A stretch of 64,000 bases of DNA from Dysgonomonas sp. PF1-14 (lineage in GTDB: Bacteria; Bacteroidota; Bacteroidia; Bacteroidales; Dysgonomonadaceae): NCBI RefSeq assembly GCF_029892965.1, contig NZ_JARXWN010000008.1, positions 124,001-188,000 of the forward strand. Direction: 5' to 3'. The notes below the pieces were generated by a model. It was given only the letters and a program-made list of their open reading frames with translations. It was not told the origin of the DNA and ran no database searches. This document shows positions 54,330 through 62,807 of the stretch, piece after piece; positions within the stretch are counted from its first letter, which is position 1, and every line of letters starts with the position of its first letter. The translations under genes were made by a program, and so were the position numbers.

Positions 54330-55146
54330 ATGCTGCTGCTGTTTGTTGTTGAATGTTTACTTCAATATTTCTTATCATGTGATTATTGTAGAATAATGCA
54401 TTATTTACTAAAATTTTTTTAATAGTTTTATTTTGAGTTAAAGTATATCGGATACTGAGATCGACCTCAACATTACTATCTTCTCCTTCTTTTTTCCATT
54501 GCTTCTCAAGAATATCGATATTATTCTGGGCAACCTTCGAAACAGAAGTTATATGAAATTCGTTAAGTTCGGATTCAAACACTTCATTTTTTTGCATTAT
54601 AGATAATCTATACTTAGGTAGGAACCATTGATGAATACCTTCAAATACTATTTCCCCATTTTTATATTCGCCATATATCCCTATCAGGTAGCTATTGAAA
54701 AAAGGATCTTTACTCAACGAAGAGATTGTTGTTTCTTGATTTTTCAATGTCTGATCCATAGGAGAAATAATTTTCTCTACTATTTCTCCCTTATACGTAG
54801 CTCTAATCTTAAATTTAATTTCTTTCCATTTTTCTTGTAACTGCTCCCAATTCTTGATGTGTAAAATCTTTCCTTCTGATGTAATTTCTAAATCTAAATC
54901 ATATAATACCTGACCAGATATAAGAAGTATTTCATGGATAGCTTCTTGGCTTTTAGATTTGTTTAGCAATACATTCTGACGATGAAAATTAACAACATAT
55001 CCATTCCAAGTTTCTTTTTTTAATGTAACTATACATTCATAAGTCAATAAACTTTCCTTTTGCTTCAAACTTTCCGAACTGTTTTTTATCGAAACCTTAT
55101 AACATACATCTTTATTCTCAGCAATAGGACGGAACAATATTTTCAT
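54322..55146 (-). CDS. probable T6SS effector adaptor / chaperone
   Basis: A 274-residue soluble protein, alpha/beta, with no family that I can name; it begins MKILFRPIAENKDVCYKVSIKNSS. It sits 33 bp downstream of vgrG, and its stop overlaps the start of the PAAR-effector gene. Genes in this exact position, between vgrG and a PAAR effector, usually encode adaptors (such as the DUF1795, DUF2169 and DUF4123 proteins) that load the effector on VgrG. It does not show the motifs of those families, so an unrelated adaptor is possible. Confidence 0.55.
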   Translation of the reverse strand: MKILFRPIAENKDVCYKVSIKNSSESLKQKESLLTYECIVTLKKETWNGYVVNFHRQNVLLNKSKSQEAIHEILLISGQVLYDLDLEITSEGKILHIKNWEQLQEKWKEIKFKIRATYKGEIVEKIISPMDQTLKNQETTISSLSKDPFFNSYLIGIYGEYKNGEIVFEGIHQWFLPKYRLSIMQKNEVFESELNEFHITSVSKVAQNNIDILEKQWKKEGEDSNVEVDLSIRYTLTQNKTIKKILVNNALFYNNHMIRNIEVNIQQQTAAAYE

Positions 55147-55179
55147 GATTTTAAGTATATATAGAAATAATTTAATTAT

Positions 55180-57021
55180 TTAAAACAACCTTACTTTTTT
55201 TGCACTCTGCACATCCACTTCCTTGTTTGAAGCCAGCTCCAAATTTTCCTGTGTACTATCGATACGTGCCTTATCAGCAATCACATCATACTTTTTGGCT
55301 GTATGCATCGAATCCGATATAGCTTGTGTATAAATATTATTCGCAGAAGTTTGGCAATCTTCTCCGGCAATATATCCCATATTTCGATCAGCATGCATAT
55401 TTATATTCTCTCCAGCATATCCAGAGATATTCTCACGTGCATACATATTTATATTTTTAGCATTCAGCGTCATCGTTTCTAGAGCTGTAATCTCTATATT
55501 ATTGCCTTTGGTATCTATATGGACAAAATTGCCGTTCTTGTCTTTGATAGTGATACCCAATGTGTCTTCCGCATCGTCGAACTCGATAGTATGCCCTTGC
55601 CGGGTAATAATACTCTTGATATGATTGTCTTCTTTGCCTCCTTCGGCATTCTTTCCATGAAACATACTCCCCATTACATATGGCTGATTCGGATCGCCGA
55701 ACTCAAAGCCGACCATCACCTGATCGCCTTTCTCCGGAACGAAAACCAGTCCTCTGTTCTTCTGTACTACATCGCTTGATCCTGCATTCGGAGTCATTAC
55801 TCTGAGCCAGACATCACTCACCCTGTCCTGTGCAAACGGGAAATCTACCCTGATACGTCCCTGTCCCTGCGGGTCTTCATTACTGATAACGGTAGCTCTT
55901 ATCGAATCGGCAACAGGTAGACATACTTCGGGTGCGGGGACTGTTTTCAAAGCGGCGGGCACTGCTTCAAACTCGCATTTATATCTGTGGTTCTGGTCGA
56001 TGGTGTGTTTTACTTTTACAATACGGTAAGTACCCAGATCACTGGCACCTCCCATATTGGCAGGCATATTGATTGTCAGTTGACGTCCTATTCTCGGAGC
56101 GCAGGTCTTGGCGGTGCCTCGCACATACACTGTCTCTGAGGCTGTAACGGACTTCTCCCTTGCAACCAGTTCATTTAATGACCCGATATCTCCGATAGGA
56201 AGGGAAGACGGGGTACGGACTGGACGCTTCTCGGTCAGTTCTTTACTGCTATCGGCTGCCGTATTGACATATTCGTTGGCATTGTCAATCGTCGCAGGGG
56301 CATCCTGTGTAATGGTATCATCCTGTTCCGCTAAATATTGGTAACGGGTAAAGTTATTGGCGAGCAGGCGTGTGCCGAACTGGAAGCTGGTTATTTCTTT
56401 ATCATAAGTAACTTCTACCGGACTCCAGTCTTTGTATTCGCCGAATACCAAGTCCATACCTGTATATAGCAATGTCTCTCCGGATATGGCTGAAAGCCTG
56501 CGCAGGAACTCCCAGTCGCTTTCCTTATATTGCATCAGGAAATTTACCTGACCGGTATAATGAGGTTTATTGACACAGGGAAGACGGTCTTTCTTATTGA
56601 TAATATTATCGGTAACCTGATCGAAGACTTGTCCCAAATTCATATTGCAGAAGATGTCCAGACGCTTGCCTCTTTCCAAAAGGATAGTGGGGCTAAGGCC
56701 TTCGAGTATCAGGTAGCCGTGTTTGCCTTCCTGTCCTTCGTGGTATACATCGCGGATGACTCCCCTGAACTCATAGGCATTGCCGCTGTCATCGCCCTGC
56801 ATCAGATCGATATCCAGAAACTGTCCGATCAGCTTCATCTGTTCCAGCGGGTTCTTCATGAAATCCTGTTTCAGGGTATCATAATCCATGACTACTCTAA
56901 ATGAATGGTGTTCCGAAAAGGACTGTTCCAAACTTAATGATACAAAGTCGATTTCATCACCTTCAATATAGACCCGTGCATTGGTGATATGTCTTTCGTT
57001 TAATAAATCCGAAGTTGCCAT
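55180..57021 (-). CDS. vgrG: T6SS spike protein VgrG (TssI)
   Basis: A 613-residue VgrG. The N-terminal gp27-like base (HITNARVYIEGDEIDFVSLSLEQSFSEHHSFRVVMDYD) and the junction GQFLDIDL are followed by a gp5-OB fold (RATVISNEDPQGQGRIRVDFPF, DVWLRVMTPNAG, VFVPEKGDQVMVGFEFGDPNQPYVMGSMFHG). A beta-helix needle of repeated short strands completes the protein (TMTLNAKNINMYARENISGYAGENINMHADRN). There is no C-terminal effector extension; it ends KKVRLF. It is followed by adaptor, PAAR-effector and immunity genes, and preceded by the TnpB-like gene with a 141-bp gap. Confidence 0.93.
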   Translation of the reverse strand: MATSDLLNERHITNARVYIEGDEIDFVSLSLEQSFSEHHSFRVVMDYDTLKQDFMKNPLEQMKLIGQFLDIDLMQGDDSGNAYEFRGVIRDVYHEGQEGKHGYLILEGLSPTILLERGKRLDIFCNMNLGQVFDQVTDNIINKKDRLPCVNKPHYTGQVNFLMQYKESDWEFLRRLSAISGETLLYTGMDLVFGEYKDWSPVEVTYDKEITSFQFGTRLLANNFTRYQYLAEQDDTITQDAPATIDNANEYVNTAADSSKELTEKRPVRTPSSLPIGDIGSLNELVAREKSVTASETVYVRGTAKTCAPRIGRQLTINMPANMGGASDLGTYRIVKVKHTIDQNHRYKCEFEAVPAALKTVPAPEVCLPVADSIRATVISNEDPQGQGRIRVDFPFAQDRVSDVWLRVMTPNAGSSDVVQKNRGLVFVPEKGDQVMVGFEFGDPNQPYVMGSMFHGKNAEGGKEDNHIKSIITRQGHTIEFDDAEDTLGITIKDKNGNFVHIDTKGNNIEITALETMTLNAKNINMYARENISGYAGENINMHADRNMGYIAGEDCQTSANNIYTQAISDSMHTAKKYDVIADKARIDSTQENLELASNKEVDVQSAKKVRLF

Positions 57022-57162
57022 AGCGTATAATTTTTATAATTGTTATATTCTTCTCTATCTCACTTAATTAGATGGCCAGTTGCTGTATATATCTGTTTAA
57101 AGATACTTCATGAGTGCATTCATACCTCACGCTCAGGGTAAACAGCTACCCCATCATTTATA
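57022..57162 (-). other. intergenic region downstream of the TnpB-like gene with small hairpin
   Basis: 141 bp without a gene between the TnpB-like gene and vgrG. It contains GGGTA-AACAGC-TACCC (57136-57151) and, at the TnpB-like stop, ATTGAA/TTCAAT (57165-57170 and 57175-57180). TnpB guide RNAs normally arise from the 3' end of the gene and the following sequence, so this is the place to look for one. It may equally be the leader of vgrG or an attenuator. Confidence 0.35.
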
Positions 57163-58284
57163 TTATTGAATTATTTCAATGTCAATGCCATAAAAAGCTG
57201 CTTTGTACCGAACCTTTTCTTCCAGACCATAATGGGACCAATTTCCTAAAACGGCAAGTTCTTCTTCATTTATATTTGAGTCCCTTATTTCCTGCTTTAT
57301 CAATATAAGTTTATGCGATCGGTTTCTTTTTGCATACTCCACCAGAAGCCGGGCATAAGTATGTAGCTTTGTATTGACATAGTTCGCTTCCTTACCCTTT
57401 AAACGGTCTATACTCTGAACTTTTCGTTTATAGCCTCTGCCTCCTTTATTGTATTTTGCTGCTTGCAACATTTTTTTTAAGGTTTCCTGAATACGCATCT
57501 TCTGATAGAGGAATTCTTCTTTTGTTCCGATATAATAGCCTTTCTTTTCTATCGAGGATATAATTTTCACTGCTTGCTCTTTATTACCTCCATTTATAGC
57601 AATAATCGGATTATCGATGCCTAAAAGAGCATAGGTAACATTACCGGGATCAAGCTGTATTTTCTTTGCCGGAATTTCCATCTTCAAAAGGAGCATGGTT
57701 TTATTTTCTCCCAACTGGATAGAGCTTCCGCAAATCTTATATTCTCCATCAAGGCAACGCTCCAACATGATGCGGTTATTGGATCTATCGGTTCCCAGAT
57801 AGGTCTTGAAAGGAATACCGAAAAGAGTAAATTCAAAATTCTTTGCTTCCGGGTTCCACCTGAGTTTGCGGATACATCTGGCAGAAAAAGGTACCGGTAG
57901 TGTTTTCTTATAGTTTCTCAAACTCCTGTCCCCTGTATAATATGCCTCCTTCTCTTTATTATAATATCCGCTCACATACTGGTTAACCGATCCTCTTATA
58001 TCACCCGGCAAATCTGTAAAAGACTGGGACATCTTACCGGTTGAGTGTAAATTAGAGCAGTTGAATATACCCAGCTCATCTTTTGCATGGTCGCCCAGCT
58101 TCCTTTTGACACCTTCTTCCAGATAGATCATCCTTATCAGGTTATCTTGGATAAAACGGTGCGAACTGATCAGGTTAGCCAGTTGAAATGTATTCCGCTG
58201 CCATGAAAAAAGAGTATCCCAATATCCTTTCTTTTCCTCAGGGGTACCTACCGGATTTATTTGTATTTTACGGGTAATGATCAC
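57163..58284 (-). CDS. TnpB-like RuvC-fold protein, C-terminally short, inside the T6SS operon
   Basis: A 373-residue protein with TnpB/Cas12-like character. The N-terminus is a helical and WED-like region (FEFTLFGIPFKTYLGT, MLLLKMEIPA). RuvC-I is YALLGIDNPIIAI with D224. A basic bridge-helix-like stretch follows (KYNKGGRGYKRKVQSIDRLKGKEANYVNTKLHTYARLLVEYAKR). The RuvC-II strand is KLILIKQEI, where the catalytic Glu position reads K330 (or E332 if shifted). The protein ends at GIDIEIIQ, where TnpB continues into the zinc finger and RuvC-III Asp, so both are missing. A nuclease-dead, perhaps RNA-guided, function is possible. It lies between clpV (with the 59-aa gene) and vgrG in the same direction; no TnpA or insertion sequence ends are seen. 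Confidence 0.7.
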   Translation of the reverse strand: MIITRKIQINPVGTPEEKKGYWDTLFSWQRNTFQLANLISSHRFIQDNLIRMIYLEEGVKRKLGDHAKDELGIFNCSNLHSTGKMSQSFTDLPGDIRGSVNQYVSGYYNKEKEAYYTGDRSLRNYKKTLPVPFSARCIRKLRWNPEAKNFEFTLFGIPFKTYLGTDRSNNRIMLERCLDGEYKICGSSIQLGENKTMLLLKMEIPAKKIQLDPGNVTYALLGIDNPIIAINGGNKEQAVKIISSIEKKGYYIGTKEEFLYQKMRIQETLKKMLQAAKYNKGGRGYKRKVQSIDRLKGKEANYVNTKLHTYARLLVEYAKRNRSHKLILIKQEIRDSNINEEELAVLGNWSHYGLEEKVRYKAAFYGIDIEIIQ

Positions 58285-58305
58285 TTTAAGTAATAGTATT
58301 ATTTT

Positions 58306-58485
58306 TTATTCCTTTTTTGATAGTTTATTATCTATTCCTATATAATACTCATTGGTCTTAGTCCACAGCGTAACATAATCAATCGGATATACCTGCCCTG
58401 TTTTATGGGAACGGACTTTTATTTCACGATCTCCGTATAATTTCTGTTGCTGTTGCAATTGTTCTATGAGTTCGCTGATTCTCAT
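58306..58485 (-). CDS. small protein translationally coupled to clpV (59 aa)
   Basis: A 59-residue frame from ATG 58485 to TAA 58306. Its start overlaps the clpV stop (ATGA), and AAAGGAGGG inside the clpV end is a strong ribosome-binding site. The product MRISELIEQLQQQQKLYGD-REIKVRS...VTLWTKTNEYYIGID begins with an amphipathic helix and continues with short strands. It resembles small ISELIxxLxxxxxxYGD-type proteins seen on phages and plasmids. It ends 21 bp before the TnpB-like gene. The coupling indicates a real gene; the role is unknown. Confidence 0.7.
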   Translation of the reverse strand: MRISELIEQLQQQQKLYGDREIKVRSHKTGQVYPIDYVTLWTKTNEYYIGIDNKLSKKE

Positions 58486-60977
58486 TGTTTACCCTCCTTT
58501 ATAATATCCCAAGTTAATTCATCCTTTTCATCTTTACCTACTATAAGTTTCTGTCCATGATTGAGTTTGTTGCCTACAATAAGGCGCGAGATAGGACGGC
58601 GCAGATAAGTACGTATTGTTCCTGCCACCTGACGTGCCCCGTATTTAGGGGTAAAACCTTTTTCAGCAAGCATTTTACGTGTATCATCGTCTATCACCAA
58701 TTCTATTCCTTGTTTATTCAATGCTTCTGTCAGCCCTTTAAGTTGTATATTGAATATTTTTAGCAACATAGTCTCATTAATAGGTGAAAATGGAACAATC
58801 TCGGACAAACGTGCCAGAAATTCGGGACGGAAATACTGCCCCATCACTTCCATCAGCTGTGTAGTAGTAGGTGTTTTGCCTTCATTCAACTGCTTGGTAA
58901 GCCATTCGCTACCCACGTTGGAGGTAAACAATACAATGGCATTGGAGAAATCACCTTCCTTGCCTAAGCGATCGTGGAGCTTTCCTTCATCCATTATTTG
59001 CAGGAAGATATCATAAACAGAAGAGTGGGCTTTTTCTATCTCATCGAATAACACTACTGCATACGGTTGTTGTCGTATTTTATTTACCAACAGACCACCC
59101 TCTTCATATCCTACATATCCCGGAGGTGCTCCGTAAAGTAAGGCGGCAGAATGTTCTTCCTTGAACTCCGACATATCGAAGCGTATCATAGCTTTTTCAT
59201 CATTGAACAGCACTTCGGCTAACGATTTTGCCAGTTCTGTTTTTCCTGTACCTGTAGGCCCCAATAGGAAGAATGAACCGATAGGCTGCCCTACCTTGTT
59301 CAGTCCGCTGCGCGATTCGAGAATAGCATCTACAAGTGATTTTAAAGCACCGTCCTGCCCAACTACGCGCCGACGCAAGAGGTCTTCCATATTCAGCAGG
59401 CGTTCTTTTTCCTGCGCCTGTACTTTTCCGATAGGGATGCCTGTTTTACTCGAAATAATAGCAGCGACCTCGTGTACTTCTATAGTCGTTATTTTCTCTT
59501 TTACAAACTCGCGTAGTGTATCCAGCGCCTTGTCGATATAGGCGAATAGCTTTGCATCGTCTTCTATTTCTTTTACATCCGTTTCGTCGGTGATTATACC
59601 CAATAGTACCGGACTCAGCCTGTTCTGCATCGAGAAAAAGAGGAAACGCAAGTCTTCTAACTTTTCTTCGCGGGTTTTCTCAAAAGCCCCTTCAATAGTT
59701 GCCAGTTCAGTCGTAAAATAGTGTATGTCCTTCTCGGCTGTTTCGTTTACCATCTTTGTAGCAGACATTGTCCTGTCCATCAAATCGATGGCCGAATCGG
59801 GCAGCCGCCTGTCTTTATCGTATCGTTTAGCAAGGCGTACACATTCTTCAACAGCATCTTTAGATATGTCTAAGTTGTGGAAGTCTTTATAGCGAGGTAG
59901 TACAGAGTGCATCATAAGTATTGCCGAAGCAATATCCGGCTCGTTGATCTGTAATACTTCAAACCTACGGTTAAAAGCATGATCGGGCTCTATCAATTTT
60001 CGGTATTCATCGATTGTTGTTGCCCCGATAACGGTCAGGTCACCTTTCGATAGTTCGGGTTTCAGTATATTGGCTGCACCCGAATTTCCCTGTTTGGGAT
60101 CGAGCAGGGTATGTATCTCATCTATAAAAAGAATAGCATTGTCGATATTGCGTATCTCTTTGATAATGTTTTTCAGACGGTCTTCTATCTCGCCTTTATA
60201 GGTTGCTCCGGCAATCAGGGCACCTGTATCGAGTTCGTATATATTCGCCCCTTCGAGGTATGAAGGCACATTCTTATTTACAATGTCGTATGCCAATCCA
60301 TCTACCAATGCTGTTTTTCCTACACCGGAATCCCCAATTATCATTACATTGGGTTTACTATGGCGACCGAGTATCTCCATCATCATGCGGGTTTCCTTAT
60401 CGCGGCTGACGATGTTATGTATTTTAAAGTCCAAAGCAAGAGCCGTTTTGTCAACACAGTATTTCAGTAGGTTTACCAGTGGCATTGCTCCGTCTTCTTC
60501 CGATGTTACAAAAGCATTACCCGCCATACCGATAGACGAACGGGTTTCTTTACCGCTTACATACAGGTCGAATATTTCATTTTCACGTAATGGAAAGGAT
60601 TTCAGTTGATCAGTAGAGAATCCAACATTCGGTTTTGCCAATGCAGCCAGTACGCAAATCGGATTTATTTCGAGTAACCCGAGTTTCAGCCTTACATTAT
60701 CGGCTTCTTCAAATATCAACGGTATCTTATCATCGGGTTGTATATCGGCAACAACACCTGCTTTGGGAAATTCGTCGATGCGCATTTCTGCCCATTCTTC
60801 GAAGTATTCGATGTCCTTATCCATGCTCTGAATAAAGCCTTGCAGTCCGATCTCCTTGTGCATAAGCGCTTTGAGAAGGTGTGCAGCCGAATACTGCGCG
60901 TTATAATACTCGCGGGCTATGGATTGGGATATCCTTACCGCTGTTTTTACCGATTCGTTTAGGTTAATGAAGTCCAT
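58482..60977 (-). CDS. clpV: T6SS ATPase ClpV (TssH)
   Basis: An 831-residue ClpB/ClpV-type AAA+ protein from ATG 60977; the frame extends to 61103, but that part lies inside tssF. The N-domain (residues 1-150) starts MDFINLNESVKTAVRISQSIAREYYNAQYSAAHLLKALM. AAA1 has GDSGVGKTAL and LFIDEIHTLL; AAA2 has GPTGTGKTEL and VVLFDEIEKAH. A shortened middle domain is present, as in ClpV. It disassembles the contracted TssB/TssC sheath for recycling. It follows tssF by 19 bp and is coupled to the 59-aa gene. Confidence 0.92.
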   Translation of the reverse strand: MDFINLNESVKTAVRISQSIAREYYNAQYSAAHLLKALMHKEIGLQGFIQSMDKDIEYFEEWAEMRIDEFPKAGVVADIQPDDKIPLIFEEADNVRLKLGLLEINPICVLAALAKPNVGFSTDQLKSFPLRENEIFDLYVSGKETRSSIGMAGNAFVTSEEDGAMPLVNLLKYCVDKTALALDFKIHNIVSRDKETRMMMEILGRHSKPNVMIIGDSGVGKTALVDGLAYDIVNKNVPSYLEGANIYELDTGALIAGATYKGEIEDRLKNIIKEIRNIDNAILFIDEIHTLLDPKQGNSGAANILKPELSKGDLTVIGATTIDEYRKLIEPDHAFNRRFEVLQINEPDIASAILMMHSVLPRYKDFHNLDISKDAVEECVRLAKRYDKDRRLPDSAIDLMDRTMSATKMVNETAEKDIHYFTTELATIEGAFEKTREEKLEDLRFLFFSMQNRLSPVLLGIITDETDVKEIEDDAKLFAYIDKALDTLREFVKEKITTIEVHEVAAIISSKTGIPIGKVQAQEKERLLNMEDLLRRRVVGQDGALKSLVDAILESRSGLNKVGQPIGSFFLLGPTGTGKTELAKSLAEVLFNDEKAMIRFDMSEFKEEHSAALLYGAPPGYVGYEEGGLLVNKIRQQPYAVVLFDEIEKAHSSVYDIFLQIMDEGKLHDRLGKEGDFSNAIVLFTSNVGSEWLTKQLNEGKTPTTTQLMEVMGQYFRPEFLARLSEIVPFSPINETMLLKIFNIQLKGLTEALNKQGIELVIDDDTRKMLAEKGFTPKYGARQVAGTIRTYLRRPISRLIVGNKLNHGQKLIVGKDEKDELTWDIIKEGKQ

Positions 60978-60996
60978 TATGTTTATGTTATCTTTT

Positions 60997-62772
60997 TTAA
61001 GGTGTTGTGACAATAATTTCGTAGTTATAATTATTCGGAGACCGTTTGATAAGCCTTGTATGGAGGTCTCTAACAACCTCTTTTTTATTAAGATAATCTG
61101 CATATCTTTCTTTTGGTCTTATCCGGATTTCCATTACATTAATCAGCCCTTCTTTGAATTTGGGACTGATCTTAACTGCTTTTTTTACATTTATATCCTC
61201 TGCATATTTACCTATTTCCAACTGACAGTAACTGACAATATCATGCTTTGTCAGTATTCTTCCCTTTGATGTCAGGAAGAAGCGGTTAATCGCTTTCAGA
61301 CTTTCTATATCATAAAAAGTGTGGCCTCCGGTAACCGGACTCAGGAAAACAGCCTTATTTTTATTTAATGCAGGAATCGTAGTTGCCATCAGAGCTGTTC
61401 CTTTTTCCAATCCGTTGACCTGTCCGGCTAAGGTAGTCCAGTATGATGTAACAACAGTTGTTGTTGTGTCATATGGATGCACTGTCAATCTTGCAACATC
61501 CGCATACTCATTCATCCTGTTGAGATCGAAGCGCTGATTTTCTTTATCTTGTATATCAGACAGAAGATTCAAAACATCCAGTATTTTTTCTTCATTAATT
61601 TTTGGAAAGGCTGTTTTTTCACTTTGAATAACATCAATAAAGCGTTCCAAGTGGTCGTATATGCGTATATCATCTATCCTTTTCTTATGAATGGGAGTAA
61701 CAGTATAAGAACCCTCTTTCTTTTTAGCTGTATCGTAATGATGAAAAATGGTATCTGTATCGGTAACGGATTCGATTTCAAGGAACTCCTCCCCGATTTC
61801 AGAGGGTAATGAGATTATATTGGAGAGATTTTGCCGGGGTTGCCTGTCTTCATTGTATCTCCTGTTAAGAGCCGGAAAAGCATTTAACACTATGATCATT
61901 TTTTCCAGATCAGATTCTTCAAAGTGAGGAGGAAAAGTAATGGATAACCAGTTTTTATGAGGCAAAGACATGATAATATCTTCCGGTATAACAGCCTGTA
62001 ATCCGGCAGGAAAAGTATCTATTGCAATATCATCCGGATAAAGAATATCAGTCAGTGTTTGAAAATGAGACTCATAAAAATGAAGGATGTCTTTTTCTGC
62101 ATTACTATTTGCAGTTTCTGCTATAACCGGAAACCCTTTTCTTGCATTTAACTGGTGCTCTGTTGAAGACCAACGAATCGTTGATAACAAATCATAATAA
62201 TTGTGGTTGTCGTTCAGATGAGGAAAATCAATATAAAAAAACAGGTTTTCCAATTGTTTTATTTCAGTATCTATTTCCAGTTGTAACCAAATGGTATTAT
62301 ATACTGCTTTTTTCTCTGTTGTGGTTGTTAGTGATTTATTCCCCTGCTCATCGACAGTCCATAACGATTGGTTGTAGAACATATATCTGATACATGCGTC
62401 ATGGAGAACAGTATCTGTCAGGGGGCTGAATACAGGTGGCTTAAAAGCGGTATTTTTCAAGTTATCGGACAACTCTTTCAGACTGAACTCAGCGTTCTTG
62501 CTCAACCGGTACACTGGTGTGTCGGGCCTGACCTGCAAGATACCATGTGCAGGACGCACATAACCAAACATGGAAGGAGAAAGTGTCTTAACTAGCTTTT
62601 CGAGAATAGTGACATCTATATCGTTAAGTTTATTATCTAACAGATACAGTTCATTGCACACCTCTTCTACCATCAGCTGAAAAAGCGGATTGAAATTACC
62701 TGATTTCTTTGTCCCCCACACCATGTTGGCATAGTGGATTATCTTGTTGCGTATGGCTTCTTTGCTCTTCAT
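60997..62772 (-). CDS. tssF: T6SS baseplate subunit TssF (Bacteroidetes type)
   Basis: A 591-residue protein. The N-terminus (KSKEAIRNKIIHYANMVWGTKKSGNFNPLFQLMVEEVCNELYLLDNKLNDIDVTILEKLVKTLSP and GYVRPAHGILQVRP) and the wedge-like architecture match TssF baseplate proteins of subtype-iii T6SS. The later GYVRPAH and SLKAINRFFLTSKGRILTKHDIVSYCQLEIG segments resemble phage baseplate gpJ/TssF C-terminal domains. It is located between TssR and ClpV, and the downstream clpV start lies 19 bp beyond its stop. Confidence 0.85.
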   Translation of the reverse strand: MKSKEAIRNKIIHYANMVWGTKKSGNFNPLFQLMVEEVCNELYLLDNKLNDIDVTILEKLVKTLSPSMFGYVRPAHGILQVRPDTPVYRLSKNAEFSLKELSDNLKNTAFKPPVFSPLTDTVLHDACIRYMFYNQSLWTVDEQGNKSLTTTTEKKAVYNTIWLQLEIDTEIKQLENLFFYIDFPHLNDNHNYYDLLSTIRWSSTEHQLNARKGFPVIAETANSNAEKDILHFYESHFQTLTDILYPDDIAIDTFPAGLQAVIPEDIIMSLPHKNWLSITFPPHFEESDLEKMIIVLNAFPALNRRYNEDRQPRQNLSNIISLPSEIGEEFLEIESVTDTDTIFHHYDTAKKKEGSYTVTPIHKKRIDDIRIYDHLERFIDVIQSEKTAFPKINEEKILDVLNLLSDIQDKENQRFDLNRMNEYADVARLTVHPYDTTTTVVTSYWTTLAGQVNGLEKGTALMATTIPALNKNKAVFLSPVTGGHTFYDIESLKAINRFFLTSKGRILTKHDIVSYCQLEIGKYAEDINVKKAVKISPKFKEGLINVMEIRIRPKERYADYLNKKEVVRDLHTRLIKRSPNNYNYEIIVTTP

Positions 62773-62807
62773 TTCATACTTTTATCTGTTTCCTGCTTAA
62801 TTGTCCT

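Noticed and set aside
57163-58284. An ordinary IS200/IS605 insertion
   Set aside because: No TnpA gene, no subterminal palindromic ends and no zinc-finger end are visible, and the gene is aligned with the operon.
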